Shown piece by piece: positions 35,245 through 47,691 of a stretch of DNA of 64,000 bases. Source of the stretch: Coleophoma eucalyptorum. Taxonomy: Eukaryota; Ascomycota; Leotiomycetes; Helotiales; Dermateaceae. The notes beneath the pieces were generated by a model. The model searched no databases. It was not told where the DNA came from and saw nothing but the letters and a program-made list of their open reading frames with translations. The stretch is from positions 310,001 through 374,000 of the forward strand of contig JALRME010000031.1 in the NCBI GenBank assembly GCA_026120035.1. Reading direction: 5' to 3'. The first letter of the stretch is position 1, and each line of letters opens with the position of its first letter. The position numbers and the translations under genes were made by a program.

Positions 35245-37036
35245 TTACGACTGTTTCTGCTTGACCGAGCGCCATTCAATCAATAGACTTCCCACAATTG
35301 TCGTGCAAGCCAACGCAACAGTAAGGTACCAAGTATGAGTCAAGCTCTTGGTGATACCATCCAGGACCTCATCCCACCGCTGCATGGGAACCCTATTCTT
35401 AATATCGCCCAGTCCATGTTCTGCAATATATGCCGGTGTCAACCCTGGTACAACATCTCCCAAATTTGACAACAACTGATTCGTGAATATAACCTGCGCA
35501 ATGGCGATAAACACCGCCGGACCCATACTCTGCCCGAACAAGATAAACCCGGTCCCAATATTGACATCAGCGGGACTCAGAGTTGTCTGAACCGCTGCCT
35601 GGGAGCCTTGGAAGCCGATGCCCCCACCGAAGCCAGCGAAGCCGGAATAGAAGATGATTTGGCCGAGGGATGTGTTGAGATTGTATGTTGTCATCAAGCC
35701 TGCGGCAATTGGCATGCATATGGAAGCAAAGATCATAAAGGGGGCGTAGTAGCCGAACATGGTGGTGCCGATGCCCTGCAGAAAGAGCCCGAGCATCATT
35801 CCAACGAGGATGGGGATCATCAGGTAGCCGCTCTCGCTTGGGGTCTAGCAGGACATAGTAGTGTCAGTGTATGTTTTTGTAGTTGCAAACTGGCCACGAG
35901 TCTTACCCGAGATCGCACGACTTGATAGTATATTGGCAAGTACCACTCCAGCACGTTCGTCATCGAATTAGTGCACGTTGTGAAGATAAAACCCGCGATA
36001 ATACTCCGGTTTTTGATGATGCGAAAAGGGAGCACTGCTGAGTCTCCGCGTCGGTGCTGATTGAAGATGAAGGCGGCGAGCAGCACAGCGAATACAACGA
36101 ATAATCCAATCACTTTCCCATCTGCCCAAGGATATTTTGTTCCTGCCCAAGATAGAGCGATGAAGAGCGCTGTTAGGGATGGGATAAACAAGCAGTTGCT
36201 GATGAGGTCAAGTTCTCTGATCTTCTGACTTAATGTGAGGTCGTCCTCTTGGTGAGTTCTTGGGTCTGAAAAGAGGAAAAACGTAGTAACCAGCGATACA
36301 AAGCCAATAGGAAGGTTAATCCTACAAAGTCAGTGTCAAGAAACTTTGATCATGTCTGTAAAGAGACTATAAAGAGAAGAGCATACCAGAAACACCATCT
36401 CCACCCCAGAGACTGCGTCAACGCACCACCTACTATAGGCGCCGCAATGATGGCAAGCGATTCCACGCATGCCATCAAACCTGCAAATACTGGCCGTCGA
36501 TTGAGTGGCAGAATGTTCACGGCAACTGCAAAACACCCAGCCAACTCTCCAGCAAACCCCATACCTGTTACTGCTCTCCCTACAATGAACATCGTCGAGG
36601 AAGCGGCCGTTGCACAGAGTAAGGAGCCAACGAGGAATATAATATTACTCATCATAAAGATGGCCTTGATGGAGAAGAGTTTATACAGCTTCGCGAAGCC
36701 AAATTGGAACGCGCACGTGCAGAGTCGAAATGCAGACGAGTACCATCCTACGTCGGCAATGGTATGGAAGTGGTCAGTGATGCTCGGCACAGCTGTGGCG
36801 ACAATGTTGGCATCTAGACCTCCAAGGATAACAATTACGCACAAGGCGACGATGGTAAACCAGAATTTGGTGCCAGTTGGGTAGTTGGGCTCTGTATCTG
36901 GGGTGGGTTCAATGTTAAGAGGTTCAATTGTTCGTGCTGAGGCTGTCGCGGGTGGTTGATTTAGCTGCACATTGGGCAGGACGGTGAATGCTTCGTGCTC
37001 GAGGAAGAGAACCTCTGTTGTAGCTGAAGTCGCCAT
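35245..37036 (-). CDS. MFS drug/toxin exporter, DHA2-like (14-TM type)
   Basis: Three exons (37036-36387, 36321-35907, 35844-35245; introns 65 and 62 bp) give 554 residues. After a 47-residue cytosolic start, hydrophobic segments alternate through the protein. Motif GLDANIVATAVPSI (DHA-type TM1), a motif-C-like AAPIVGGALTQSLGWRWCFW with INLPIGF, and SGYLMIPILVG are all typical of proton-coupled multidrug or toxin exporters. It is divergent from the FAD monooxygenase (start codons 436 bp apart). I infer export of the product or substrate of that enzyme, or plain detoxification. Confidence 0.87.
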
Positions 37037-37472
37037 TGTACGAGATTCTCAAGAATGGGAATATGACAAGAGACGATTAGAAGAAGACAAGTCTGTGTTA
37101 TCGACACGGTCTATTGGCGCAACCCCAAGTGTCTATGTCGCGGACGACCCCTTAAGTAGTAAAATATTTCGCTATTTCTTTGCTCCTTTTGATCTAAGGG
37201 CTGAGCTGCCCATTTATATTTATTCGCACTTCGTCTCAGGACTCTATCTCTAGAGATATATAAGTATTTCCGAGGTACCGGCTTCCTTTGCCGATCAACT
37301 TGACGTAAATCACACGTGATAATCTCAAGACTAAGTACCATTAGTGCTTACAATGTCCACAAATGCATCATTGGACATCATTACGAAATCCTGTCTATAT
37401 ATTAGAAGGTAAGCCTCTCATTGAAACTTCGATTTGTTGAGAATTCTTGCAGAGTACACAAATTTCACAAAT
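37037..37472. promoter_or_regulatory. Divergent promoter of MFS exporter and FAD monooxygenase
   Basis: 436 bp between divergent start codons. An everted CCG-N6-CGG pair lies at 37270-37281, a candidate site for a Zn2Cys6 protein such as the one encoded at 32356. Site seen by eye; binding is inference. Confidence 0.4.
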
Positions 37473-38690
37473 ATGTCAACACCGACACAAAATAGTGAAG
37501 TCATCATCATAGGTGGAGGGGTAGCCGGCCTCGTGCTAGCCCAAGGCCTCAAGCGCCGCAATATCCCGTTCCGTCTCTTTGAGCGCGACAGTCATACCTC
37601 GTCAAAAGGCTACCGCTTCCGTGTTGTTGACGAAGGTCTTGACGCCCTGAAAGAAACTCTTCCGCCTTCTCTCTGGCAGCTTTTTGAAGACACAAGCCCT
37701 GGTTCCGGGGCACCAAACATACTCCTTCTCGATGCTATCACTGGAAAGCAAATGAAGTACCTGCAGGCTCCTATTTCTCGTTCGGTTAACTTTGACCGCT
37801 GTTGGATTCGCGAGCTGCTTTCTATAGGCATAGAGGAACAGATACACTTTAATAAAGCTTTCCAGGAATATGAGCTCCTCCCTTCGCCCAATGGCATTAG
37901 TGGAGGTGTCCGTGTAAAATTCGCCGATGGTACTATGGTCACAGGAAGAATTCTTGTGGCTGCAGATGGTGTGAACTCGAAGGTTCGCAAGCAATTTCTA
38001 CCCAATGTTCGGCTGCTCGATGTTGAGCGGAGCGTCTTGTGGGGCCGCACGCCGCTCACGACTGAGTTCGAGCAGCGTTTCAATCGTCCAGATGTCTTGG
38101 CAGAGTATCTTTCTACTATCATTGATCCACAAGATTCTAGACATCCGTGTCTTTTCGCGCCAATTCGATGGCCGAATGATGGGAAAATATCAAGCTTGTC
38201 CCCGCGTCTGACCGATCGATCGGACTACATGTTTATTACGTTAAGTTTCGAGACACCGACAACAAAGCTGGACACGGAAGAGGCCCGGAAGCAATTTGCA
38301 TTGGAGATGACTAAAGCATGGGATTCGGAGCTGTCGACCATGTTCGAGATGATGACAGAAAGCTCAATCATCCCGATTTATTCTAGTCCACCGGACGTTC
38401 AGGTCTGGCCAACAGACGAGAGACTCACACTGATGGGTGATGCCATCCATGCTATGGCCCCAAGTGGAGGTTCGGGAGGATATACTGCGGTTTTAGATGC
38501 AGCGGCTCTGACAAAGGTGTTCTCTCAGTCCTGGAACGGAGAGCACTGGGTGGATTTGAAAGATGGGATTTGCGGCTATGAAAAAGACATGAGAGAGCGA
38601 GCCAAGAAGTCGATAAATGTCAGCTTTAGCAATGGCAAGTGGTTATGGGCTGGAAAAGAGTGGCAAGAATATGCAGAAGTTGACAAATGA
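37473..38690 (+). CDS. FAD-dependent aromatic-type monooxygenase
   Basis: 405 residues, no intron, from the ATG at 37473. FAD motifs are in order: GGGVAG with an E in the second strand (LFERD), the DG-type motif AADGVNSKVR (about 168) and GDAIHAMAPSGGSGG (about 322). This is the salicylate hydroxylase/PHBH-like group A flavoprotein monooxygenase architecture, common in fungal degradation and secondary-metabolite clusters. The protein ends soon after the third motif, near the short end of the family's size range. It acts on a small hydrophobic or aromatic substrate, not predictable here. Confidence 0.88.
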   Translation: MSTPTQNSEVIIIGGGVAGLVLAQGLKRRNIPFRLFERDSHTSSKGYRFRVVDEGLDALKETLPPSLWQLFEDTSPGSGAPNILLLDAITGKQMKYLQAPISRSVNFDRCWIRELLSIGIEEQIHFNKAFQEYELLPSPNGISGGVRVKFADGTMVTGRILVAADGVNSKVRKQFLPNVRLLDVERSVLWGRTPLTTEFEQRFNRPDVLAEYLSTIIDPQDSRHPCLFAPIRWPNDGKISSLSPRLTDRSDYMFITLSFETPTTKLDTEEARKQFALEMTKAWDSELSTMFEMMTESSIIPIYSSPPDVQVWPTDERLTLMGDAIHAMAPSGGSGGYTAVLDAAALTKVFSQSWNGEHWVDLKDGICGYEKDMRERAKKSINVSFSNGKWLWAGKEWQEYAEVDK

Positions 38691-39455
38691 AGTATTAGCA
38701 ATAAGAGAGCACGGCGAAGCAATCTAGACAGAAATAGGCAAAGCTAGTTGTTTTGTTCTGTTGCTTCTGCCAATGCCGATCGAGGCAACCAATATTAAAT
38801 ATGTAAGATGTATCATAATTGGCCGTTGCAAGCTTTTGCCTCAAGATAACTCCGATCAATTTTCAGAGCAGGTGAATAGCAAGAATATATGGTTTTCGGA
38901 TCAGGGCTAGCGCGCTTGCGGATGCGCTCCAATTCGACCGACCATCGCTTACTACAGTGCTCGGGTAATGAGCTCTTCTAAGTAAATTGACTGCATAGAC
39001 TCCATTTCCTAATCGGGTAGCAAGCTGCGAGCAACGCTGACACTCCGTGCGGCTGTGACCTTCATGTCTGGTTTACCTACCGTAGTATGAGAGGAAACTC
39101 TGAATCCCCCTATCAGGTAGAGAGAGTCTAGGGGTACTTGCGACATAGTGCTAATATCTTCTACCAGAAACGTACCGATCTGCAGGTATGTCGACTAAAG
39201 ATAGCTGTTTAGCACGCAGCCACGGCAGCTTGAAGTCCCAAGCGGGCAGAATACGCATCTTTCTTACTTCAACAGTGACGTCCTAGCCCTGTGGCCTCCT
39301 TTCCTACCTAGCTATATATTTGGCTCTTCCTCCTTGTTTTTGTGAACATAATATTGTCGTCAGGAAAATTGGCATAGGACTTCCCATCCAACAACCTCCC
39401 TTACTCCCACCTCGCTAGTCCCAATCGAAACCTTCGACACAATTGACTAAGAAAA
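38691..39455. other. Intergenic
   Basis: No gene recognised. The last 150 bp before 39456 is pyrimidine-rich and looks like a fungal promoter/5' UTR. Confidence 0.5.
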
Positions 39456-40328
39456 ATGCTGGATCAACCTGGTAATTTCACTTATCGCGACGGCGTCGCC
39501 GTGATCCAGCTTATCGCTTTTACGATTTACCTGGCCTTCGGTTTCGTGCTGTGCTGGCGCCACGGGTTCCGCCGCTCGGAAGGCTGGGTCATCTTAATTA
39601 CCTTCTCGACGCTACGTGTGCTCGCTGCGTGCTTTCAGCTCGCCTCTATCAACAATCCAACTGATTCAATCTATGGAGGTGCCCTCATTTGTCAGGGGAT
39701 TGGGTTGGCTCCGCTGACGCTGTTGAACCTTGGGTTGTTCGTGAGAGTGTGAGTTTATATTCTCCTAAAAGGCACGGCAGTAAGGTCGGGTAAGCTAATG
39801 TGCGAACTCCAAAAAAGGAACAAATTCATCAACACAATACACCAGAAGATCTTCTCCGCTATCTCATTGGTTGCAATAAGTGGTATCGTGTTGGCCATCT
39901 ACGGCGGCACCCAATCCGCTGAGTCATCCACTCTGGCAACCAACGACTTGCTGAAAGCTTCCGTCATGCTCTTCGTGGCGTGCTATCTCGCCTTTGTGTG
40001 CTTTTTCCTCATTTTCCTGCGAAAGTGGAAAGCTATTCCCCAAGGAGAGCAGAAGTTGCTTCTGTGCTTCGTGTGCTGTATGCCTTTCATGGTGGTCCGA
40101 TTTCTGTATGGCATTATTGGGACCTTCGTGGAACACCTAAGGCCTCAGTTCAGTGTGCTCACAGGGAATGTCACAACATTCTTGTGCATGGCTGTCCTTG
40201 AGGAGATCTTCGTGGTCGCATTTTTCGTGTTTATAGGTATGAGACTGGAGCGTCTGCCGCCAGCGTTAAGACACGGCGCCAAGCCGAGCGATTCGGGAGA
40301 CGATGTTGAATCACAGCCCAGAAAGTAA
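39456..40328 (+). CDS. Seven-TM fungal membrane protein, DUF7702-like
   Basis: Two exons (39456-39748 and 39818-40328; 69 bp intron) give 267 residues with about seven hydrophobic segments. The N-terminus begins with a short outside segment and a first helix (VAVIQLIAFTIYLAFGFVL). The second segment carries a RRSEGW motif and LASI.NP. The tail after RLERLPP is charged. This pattern matches small fungal seven-helix proteins annotated DUF7702 (recalled, not searched). Function unknown. Confidence 0.78.
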
Positions 40329-42151
40329 GAATGGGCCTGCTCTATCTTATCTGGCGGGTTTAGGTTTGCGTTTTAAGGGGAGCGGATGGAGATGACATGA
40401 GGTCATTGAAGGACGTTGGAGGAGGTCCTAGAGCTAGTGAATGACATGCTGGTGCATGATTTCCAGTGGTCTGTCGTTCGTCAATGTTTTATTAAATTTA
40501 TCCTGAATAGCCAATGGTTGTCCTTCTAGCGATTTGTACTTGAAGAGTAGGTGACTGCCACTTACTCGGCAAAATAAGCAGGATAAGTAGACGCGTAGTA
40601 AAATGAAGCGAAGTGGTATACTCCTTGGCTTTCGTATTTAGCGAGATGACGAAAGACTGGCTTAATTATATCTGAAAGCTGGAGTCGGCGATTACTGTCT
40701 TGGTAGTATACCACGTTAAGGGTTTTATGCTCAGGAGGGGGATTTTTGGTTCTCTGAAATAATCCATTCAGTCAATCATCCACGCCACACAACTCTGTAG
40801 CATTTTGCCGAATATATTTTCACGGGCGTCTCCAATTCAACATTGGGATGTTGATATTGTTCTTCTTGCATAATATCTACTCTGTCCCTAACAAAGTTGT
40901 CAATTTTTCCTCACAACTGCGCATTATTGGTGGCAGTGCATTGCATGGAATTCGACTAACATACCGTATGTAGAAGTAAAATTTGACTATACAAAGTATA
41001 CTAGAAAGGAATGCTAATATTAGGCAAGTTAACTCCATTACACACGACAAAAGTTAACAAACCAAAGGATCCAGAGGTGTAAGCTGTAGGAATTGTAACG
41101 TCTGCTGCCTGCCATGGCACAGGAAATGGCGCGGCTTAGTCACCGGCAGCCAGAGGTGAGGCGAGTAAGCTGGTGCGAGTCAATTCCTGATCAAATGGCC
41201 CCTCGGCATCAGCCGTAGATTCAATTCAACCTTGGCTTTTCTGAGTAACCGAGAAGATCCGCAACATCATTCATTGAAAATTCCTGTACTTCTCTCCAAT
41301 AACCACAGTACTTATTTAATGGTAATTCAGGGGCCTATGTACTTAAATAATGCTGGAAGAACCACTAGGTGATATTTAAAGGCATATTAATATTATTACT
41401 ACTGCTTTCGTAATTCTTCAGGGATGGTGAATGGATATCTCCTCTGGCAAACCTGTGTTCTTTCGTCATAGCTCTAGCTACCTTTGACACGGCAACTGGT
41501 TATAGTCTGTATCTAGTAGTTTGTGCACGGTCTAATTCAAATTACCTAATATCTATTGTGCGATGGAAAATGCGGATAAGTATAGGCAATAAGAAAATTT
41601 AATTTACATTGTCATGGAACGCTCAATGCAAAGGTGTGTGACTTACACAGGTGTTCTATCAGAATATTATCATTGAGAATCCATGAGCGATAACGTTTAA
41701 AGCAGTCGCAATAACTCATCATCGTTTCTTGTCACCATTACCGCGCCTTTCATACTCTTTGCCACAATTCATTGCAAAAAGAATATGAACTCGGTACCAT
41801 GGAAGCCCAGTAAGAAGCGCAATAGTAAGCCCGTGAGCTTTCCAGTACCTTGTTTGACACAAGACGGCACGTCAAGCTACCTGCTGCGAGATTTCCGCTG
41901 ACTCGCCCCCGCTTGATTCCCCACGATCCCCCACGACTTGTTGGATCTGCGGGGAAATCCCAGTTTATTTTGGCATAAGATCAGGGACACTCTCTTTCAC
42001 TCCGTCTCCCTTCTCCTTAGAGATCTTAATTTTCGTCCTGCAATCCAAAACACACTTTAAGTCATTTCTATCAACACTTCTCAGGTCGCCCAAAGGAAGT
42101 CTCTCACTTTTAATACTTCTTGCACGCTTGTACCCTCATTCAAAACCAAAC
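40329..42151. other. 1.8 kb intergenic, no gene recognised
   Basis: AT-rich with many stops in all frames and no conserved motif. The final 250 bp, with C/T-rich runs around 42000-42100, fits the promoter of the sugar transporter. Confidence 0.5.
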
Positions 42152-44081
42152 ATGGCGACAGGTATAGACAAAGGAAGAGTGGTAAACTCATACAATATAC
42201 TTATCCTTTTTTTTGTTGGCCTCGGGTCGATGAGCTACGGCTATGCCGCCTCTGTCATTAGTATTACACTAGGTCGGTATACATCTTAAAACCTTAAAGA
42301 TCCGTCTAATATGAGCCACAATACTGATCAAAGAACTCTCAGGCCAGCCATCATTTAGCGACTATTTCAGTCTTGCTACTGCCAAGAATGGCACTGAGCT
42401 TGAAGCTACCATGAATGGGCTCTTCCAAGCGGGTGGTGTAGTAGGAGTTTTATGCCTGCCGTTCTTTGCAGACAAGTACGGTCGGAAGATGGCTATCGCA
42501 GTGGTTCGTTCCAGTGAATGATAAGAAATGATTATTGCTAATACATCTAGTCTGCCGTCTTAATAATATTCTCCGGTGCTTTCATGGCAGGTAGTGTGAA
42601 CGTTGGAGAGTTCATTTTCTTCCGCTTCATATCTGGTGCTGGCGCATTCTCCATCTTGGCTGCTGTCCCTGTAAGTGGCAATCAGCATGCTTCTGAGTTT
42701 CGTCCCAAATTAATCGGTAATAAATTCAGATCTGGATGAATGAAGTAGTACCTGCAGGTCTGCGTGGAGGGCTCGTCACTCTCCACGCCGTCCTCCTCAT
42801 CGCTGGGTATACATCGGCGGCCTGGGTAGGTGTCGGATTCTATTTTTGGGATGACCCAAAGGGCAGACAATGGCGACCACCCCTTGCACTTCAATGTGTG
42901 TGGCCCCTATTTCTGCTTTCTGGACTTTATTGGATCCCCGAAAGTCCCAGGTGGTTAATAGCCAATGGTCGTACTGATGAAGCTCGAACAATCTTGGAAC
43001 GCCTCCACTCAGACCCAAAAGATCCTCTACATTCATATGCTCTCAGGGAATTTTACCAGATCCAGAAGCAAGTAGATGTCGAAAGTTCTCTTGACAGCTC
43101 ATGGATGCGTATATTCAAGAAACCGTCATATCGACGACGCGGGATTCTTGCGATAGCAACCACTTTCACTGTTCAATGTTCAGGCGTCTTGGTTGTCAAC
43201 AGTAAGTGAAGAATGACGTTGGAGGTTTTGAAGCAAACTCTAACATTCTTAATCAATATTTAGACTATGGTCCTACCCTCTACAAGATACTTGGCTACTC
43301 AACAGTCATGCAGCTTATCTACCCTAGTATCTGGCTTAGCGTAGGTATTGTATTTACTGCTATGGCCATACCACTTGTTGATAGGTTTCCAAGACCAAAG
43401 TACATGGCCTGTGGTGTTGCTGGGTGCATGGTAACCCTCGCTTGCGAAGCAGCAATTGTCGCGGAATTTGTTCCTTCCCAAAACTTCCCAGCTCTAAGAG
43501 CAGGTGTCGCCATGTTATTTGTCTTCGAAGTTTTCTATGCAGTCTTTCTAGATGGTAAGTTCTTCTCCTCTGTAGAAAGATTCTCACTTCAACCCAGTTC
43601 TAACGCATGTTAGGGACTCAATTTGGGTATCTGGGTGAACTATTCCCGACGCATATTAGAGCGAAGGGAATCTGCTTAGGCGTGGCTACCATCTCACTCA
43701 CAAACATCATGTGGTTACAATCGGCTCCGACAGCTTTTGTGTAAGCTTAATATCAACCATGATCTACATGCAATCTAATATGACTTTAGTACAATTGGCT
43801 GGAAGTTCTACCTCGTCTTGATCATCCCTGGCACGATTGGTTGCGTCATCATGTTCCTCTTTTTTCCAGACACAAACGGGCTCCCTCTGGAGGAAATTGC
43901 GGCCATTTTCGGCGATGCCGATGAAGTAGCCGTCTATCAACGCGATATTGAAATTGACGATATTACCCATGCAACTGTAGATCATCATAGTGATGCACTC
44001 GAATCTATGAAGGCGAGCACTTCACAAATCGAGCAAGCAGGAGTAGGATTTAGCGTTCCAGAAAATGACAAAAACGTCTAG
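42152..44081 (+). CDS. MFS sugar-porter-type transporter
   Basis: Seven exons (42152-42272, 42343-42503, 42551-42670, 42730-43201, 43264-43554, 43614-43740, 43790-44081) join in frame to 527 residues. Sugar-porter signatures: PFFADKYGRK after TM2, ESPRWL in the central loop, and FFPDTNGLPLEEIAAIF after the last helix. About twelve membrane helices are visible. The conserved FGYLGELFPTHIRAKG stretch spans an exon junction and supports the model. The substrate is a hexose, disaccharide or similar polyol, not predictable. Confidence 0.9.
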
Positions 44082-44652
44082 CTAGGGCATGACCAATACG
44101 TCTTTGGCGTAGAAATTGGAATGTGAAGACTAAGAGGACATTGAATATAGCTTTGGGTGAACTTGATCCTACTCCTAAAGGATTATTGAGGATGGAGAAA
44201 TTGTTCTTAGACTTTTGATTAGGCCTTTTTTACAACTAGAATTATGTAATCTAGTATATAATGAAGGTTTTAAACATGGTGTTATAGTATTCAATTCAAA
44301 GGATTAATCGGTGCTTAGATCTATCCTGAGCGGGTAGAATTTCTATACAGCCGGGCCGGATTATCAGATGAAGAGGTACTAATATTTCAAGCTATCCCTA
44401 TGGCCCTACTTAATGCGACCTCATCTACCGACCAATAACCTATTAATACCTATGCATGAGGCTATTTAAATTACAGACATCCTTTATAGTTTCTCGTGAT
44501 CAGTGACATATCGCTGGATACCGACATCCTGCTAGAAATAGTGAAAACGTTAGCAATGCCCAAAGCGAATTGAATAAACCCAACGCCCATTCATCAAAAC
44601 CTTCTCTGAAACTACAGACATCCTGTGGATATTGCGCCTATTCTAGTCAGTC
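44082..44652. other. Intergenic
   Basis: Tandem-oriented spacer between two MFS genes. AT-rich, nothing recognised. Confidence 0.5.
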
Positions 44653-46299
44653 ATGATCGCAAACGAGCAGATTTCATTAGACCAGAACGAGCTCCACGCT
44701 GTTCAATCCACTACCCCACCACCAGATGGCGGCTATGGCTGGGTCTGTGTTTTAGCCTGCTTCATAACAAACTGCTTCACCTGGGGAGTTATCTCAGTAT
44801 ACTACCCTCTAATGCTCAACCCTGCTCGGTTCTACAGTAAAATGCTAAAGAGCTATTTAGTCTTACGGTGTCTACCTCGCTTACTATCTCGCCCAGACCT
44901 CTTTTTCAAATGCAACACCCATGGACTACGCCTTTATTGGCGCTATCAACTTTGGCATGGCAATGCTGATGGCACCATTGATTACGGTTATGGCAAGGCA
45001 ATGGGGCATTCATGTTGTTATGCTTCTAGGCGCAGCCATGCAAGCATCTGGGTTCATTGCGGCATCGTTCTCGAGTAAGGTTTGGCAGCTTTATTTGTCG
45101 CAGGGAGCGATGGTAGGAATCGGTGTTGGGTTTGCTTATGTGCCTAGTGTGGCCATTCTGCCTCAGTGGTTTGAGAAGAATCGCAGTTTTGCGAGTGGCA
45201 TTGCAGCTGCGGGGTCGGGAGTTGGTGGTGTGATCTTTTCATTTTCGACTCAGGCCATGATCAATAATATTTCTTTAGGCTGGTCGTTAAGAATCATAGG
45301 TGTCACTAGCGGAGTGATGCTCTTTGTCGCCTCCTCCTTAATACGAGATCGTAACCGTCACATTCAACCCAGACAGCGGGGTTTCGATACTAATCTCCTA
45401 CGACGCTGTGAGGTTTTTCTTCTCCTCTCATGGGCATTTATCAGCATGCTAGGATACATCGTGCTCCTATTTTCTCTATCCGATTTTGCTGTTTCGATAG
45501 GACTGTCACAGCAACAATCGGCCAATATCTCAGGTTTTCTAAACTTGGGCACTGCACTGGGACGGCCATTTATTGGCATCCTTAGCGATCGTTATGGACG
45601 TCTTGAGGTGGGTACAAATTTTGATTTTTGATGGTAGCAATGCTAAATCCAAAACTATCGTAGGTAGCGGGGATGTTGACTTTTATCTGCAGCCTCAGCG
45701 TCTTTGTGATTTGGATTCCAGCCACTTCGTATGGTGTGACGATCATTTTTGCAATAGTTAATGGAGCTATTCTTGGTGTATTCTGGGTCGTACGTAGCCT
45801 GCCACCAAATTATATTGTGCTTACAGAGAGATAATGACGCCAAGTCTAGACCATTGGACCTCTGTGCGTAGAAATTGGGGGATTGGTCGAGCTTCCGTCA
45901 TTGCTCTCGCTTTCCTGGTTAGTGGTTGTATTGCCTACGACATGTGAGTGTTGCATTTTCCTTTCATTGGATAAAGAAGCGGCTCCTCTATACTTTTTTC
46001 AATCCCAAATTGTAGGAATGGGTTGTTGATATTTCTATTATCAACCAAGGGGTTGTGCGTTAACAGTGGAGTTATCCTGGCGTTTCTCTCGTCGAAGTCA
46101 TACTGCTCATATTTTGTGAAACTTTTAAGTTGGGAGTTTTACTAATTGTGAATGCACAGTTTCAGAGGCTATTGCTATTGTATTAAGGCGGCCTGGAACC
46201 CATAGAGAGTATTTGTATCCGCAACTTTTTGCCGGCCTAGCATATCTCGTTGCTAGTTTCATTATGCTGGAACTTTGGAGAAAACATAGTAAACAATAA
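44653..46299 (+). CDS. MFS monocarboxylate-type (MCT/MCH-like) transporter
   Basis: Five exons (44653-44796, 44861-45607, 45664-45789, 45850-45943, 46160-46299) give 416 residues. It opens with PPPDGGYGWVCVLACF, the family's TM1 signature (DGGYGW). The join at 44796/44861 restores SYGVYLAYYL. Later motifs are GIGVGFAYVPSVAILPQWFEKNR, ALGRPFIGILSDRYGR and a GPLCVEIGGLVELP block. The C-terminus (LYPQLFAGLAYLVASFIMLEL) follows an unusually long 216 bp intron. Family members move monocarboxylates, riboflavin or unknown solutes, and many fungal copies are orphan. About twelve helices are expected. Confidence 0.88.
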
Positions 46300-46529
46300 A
46301 GCATAAAGAGAAACCAAGGCTAAGTAGGTTATAATTAAAAGTTTCTTGTAATCTACTTTGTGGAGTCTTTCAAGACGTCTTCCATTTATGACAGGCGAAT
46401 GGTTTCCCTTTTCTGAACGTATGCATTTAGTTTTCAACCAAGCTAATTTCTGTTTCTATCTATTCCGCCCTTAATTCACGAAGCTTTTCTATGAAGCGCC
46501 ATTTGTAACCAATATAATTCTTCGATCGA

Positions 46530-47691
46530 TCAAATCTTTCCGAGCTCAACACCATTTACCTGGGATGCAGTTTCGATTTCTTGCTTCTCCGCCTGCTCTC
46601 TTTCCTTCTGTTTCCTTTCTTCTCTCTCTTCCCTCTCGCTACATCTGTCCCCAAACAGTGCAAAGTGTGGTTTCATCAAGATTGTATACTTTACAAACTC
46701 CTCCATGCAATCCACAATGCGCATACGATTCGAGCTTGGTATCATGCGGCTGCTACCTTCGATTGGGTCCTCTAGGCTTTCGGCAGTAAACTGCGTGTAG
46801 GCTTTTGGTACAGAGGATTGATTCGGTATCACAAACATTCGCATCCAGCGGCCTAAAATCCTGAGAGAATTTACCGCATTGAATGATTGGGATCCGCCAG
46901 AGACTTGCGCTATCGCCAGCGTGCGACCTTGGGTCGGGCGCACAGAGCCAACAGAGAGGGGGATCCAATCTATCTGGTTCTTGAAAACCGCTGTCTAATT
47001 AAAAGTATCATCATTAGGCAATCCTTGAGAAGTTGATCTTGCCTTGCATTGGGGTCTTACCAAATTCCCGTGCTGCTCGGCCGAGACCCATACATGGCCA
47101 TCGCTCCAACGGCTGAGATCTCGGAGCTCTTGCACTTTGTGATGATCATGATGGACATCGTCTTTCACGGGCAGGCCCTCTGGATCGAAAATTCGGACAT
47201 CACAGCCAAGGCGAAACAGGATACGGGAGGCTTCGAATGCGAGTAGACGAGAGTATGATCTAAATTCTCAGGATATTAGCAGCCATCAATAAAACAGAGC
47301 AGGAACGAAGAATAACTTTGCTTAGTTAGAACACGAAAACAAGAAGAGAAGTGTACCGTTTGCGCAGACTTCCATACAAGACTAAGATCTTCAGTCTTTC
47401 CCCGTTGTTGTTCTGGATGTGGTCCGCAGACAGCTTCACTACCGTGCTAAGTTCGAGTCTGCTAATCCAGTCCCCAGCCATGATATGGGGATCCAGTAGG
47501 AATGGCCGATACATCTTCCGCACAGTTTCATCATCATTTTCTTTGCTCAGGGCTAGGGAGCGATACGAGTATGCTGGATCAACGTCGATGTGGGCACTCT
47601 CGCGTAGTGCCGACGTGTTGTTCAGATCTCCGTTGGAAGGCAGTGTTGCAGACATCGAAGCGATGGATCGATGTTGAGGCCGTGGTGGCAA
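46530..47691 (-). CDS. arsH: ArsH-type NADPH-dependent FMN reductase (arsenical resistance)
   Basis: Three exons (47691-47357, 47259-47061, 46994-46530; introns 97 and 66 bp) give 332 residues, or 320 from the second ATG at 47655. The flavodoxin-like start [20 protein letters not shown] binds the FMN phosphate. The middle shows GLPVKDD, the [20 protein letters not shown] segment and VSGGSQSFN. The C-terminal block [17 protein letters not shown] is also typical. ArsH oxidises organoarsenicals and reduces quinones or metals in arsenic-tolerance loci. No arsenite permease or arsenate reductase lies nearby. A bZIP gene is divergent on the other side of a 643 bp promoter. The charged C-terminal tail ([12 protein letters not shown]) is an extension. 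Confidence 0.9.
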
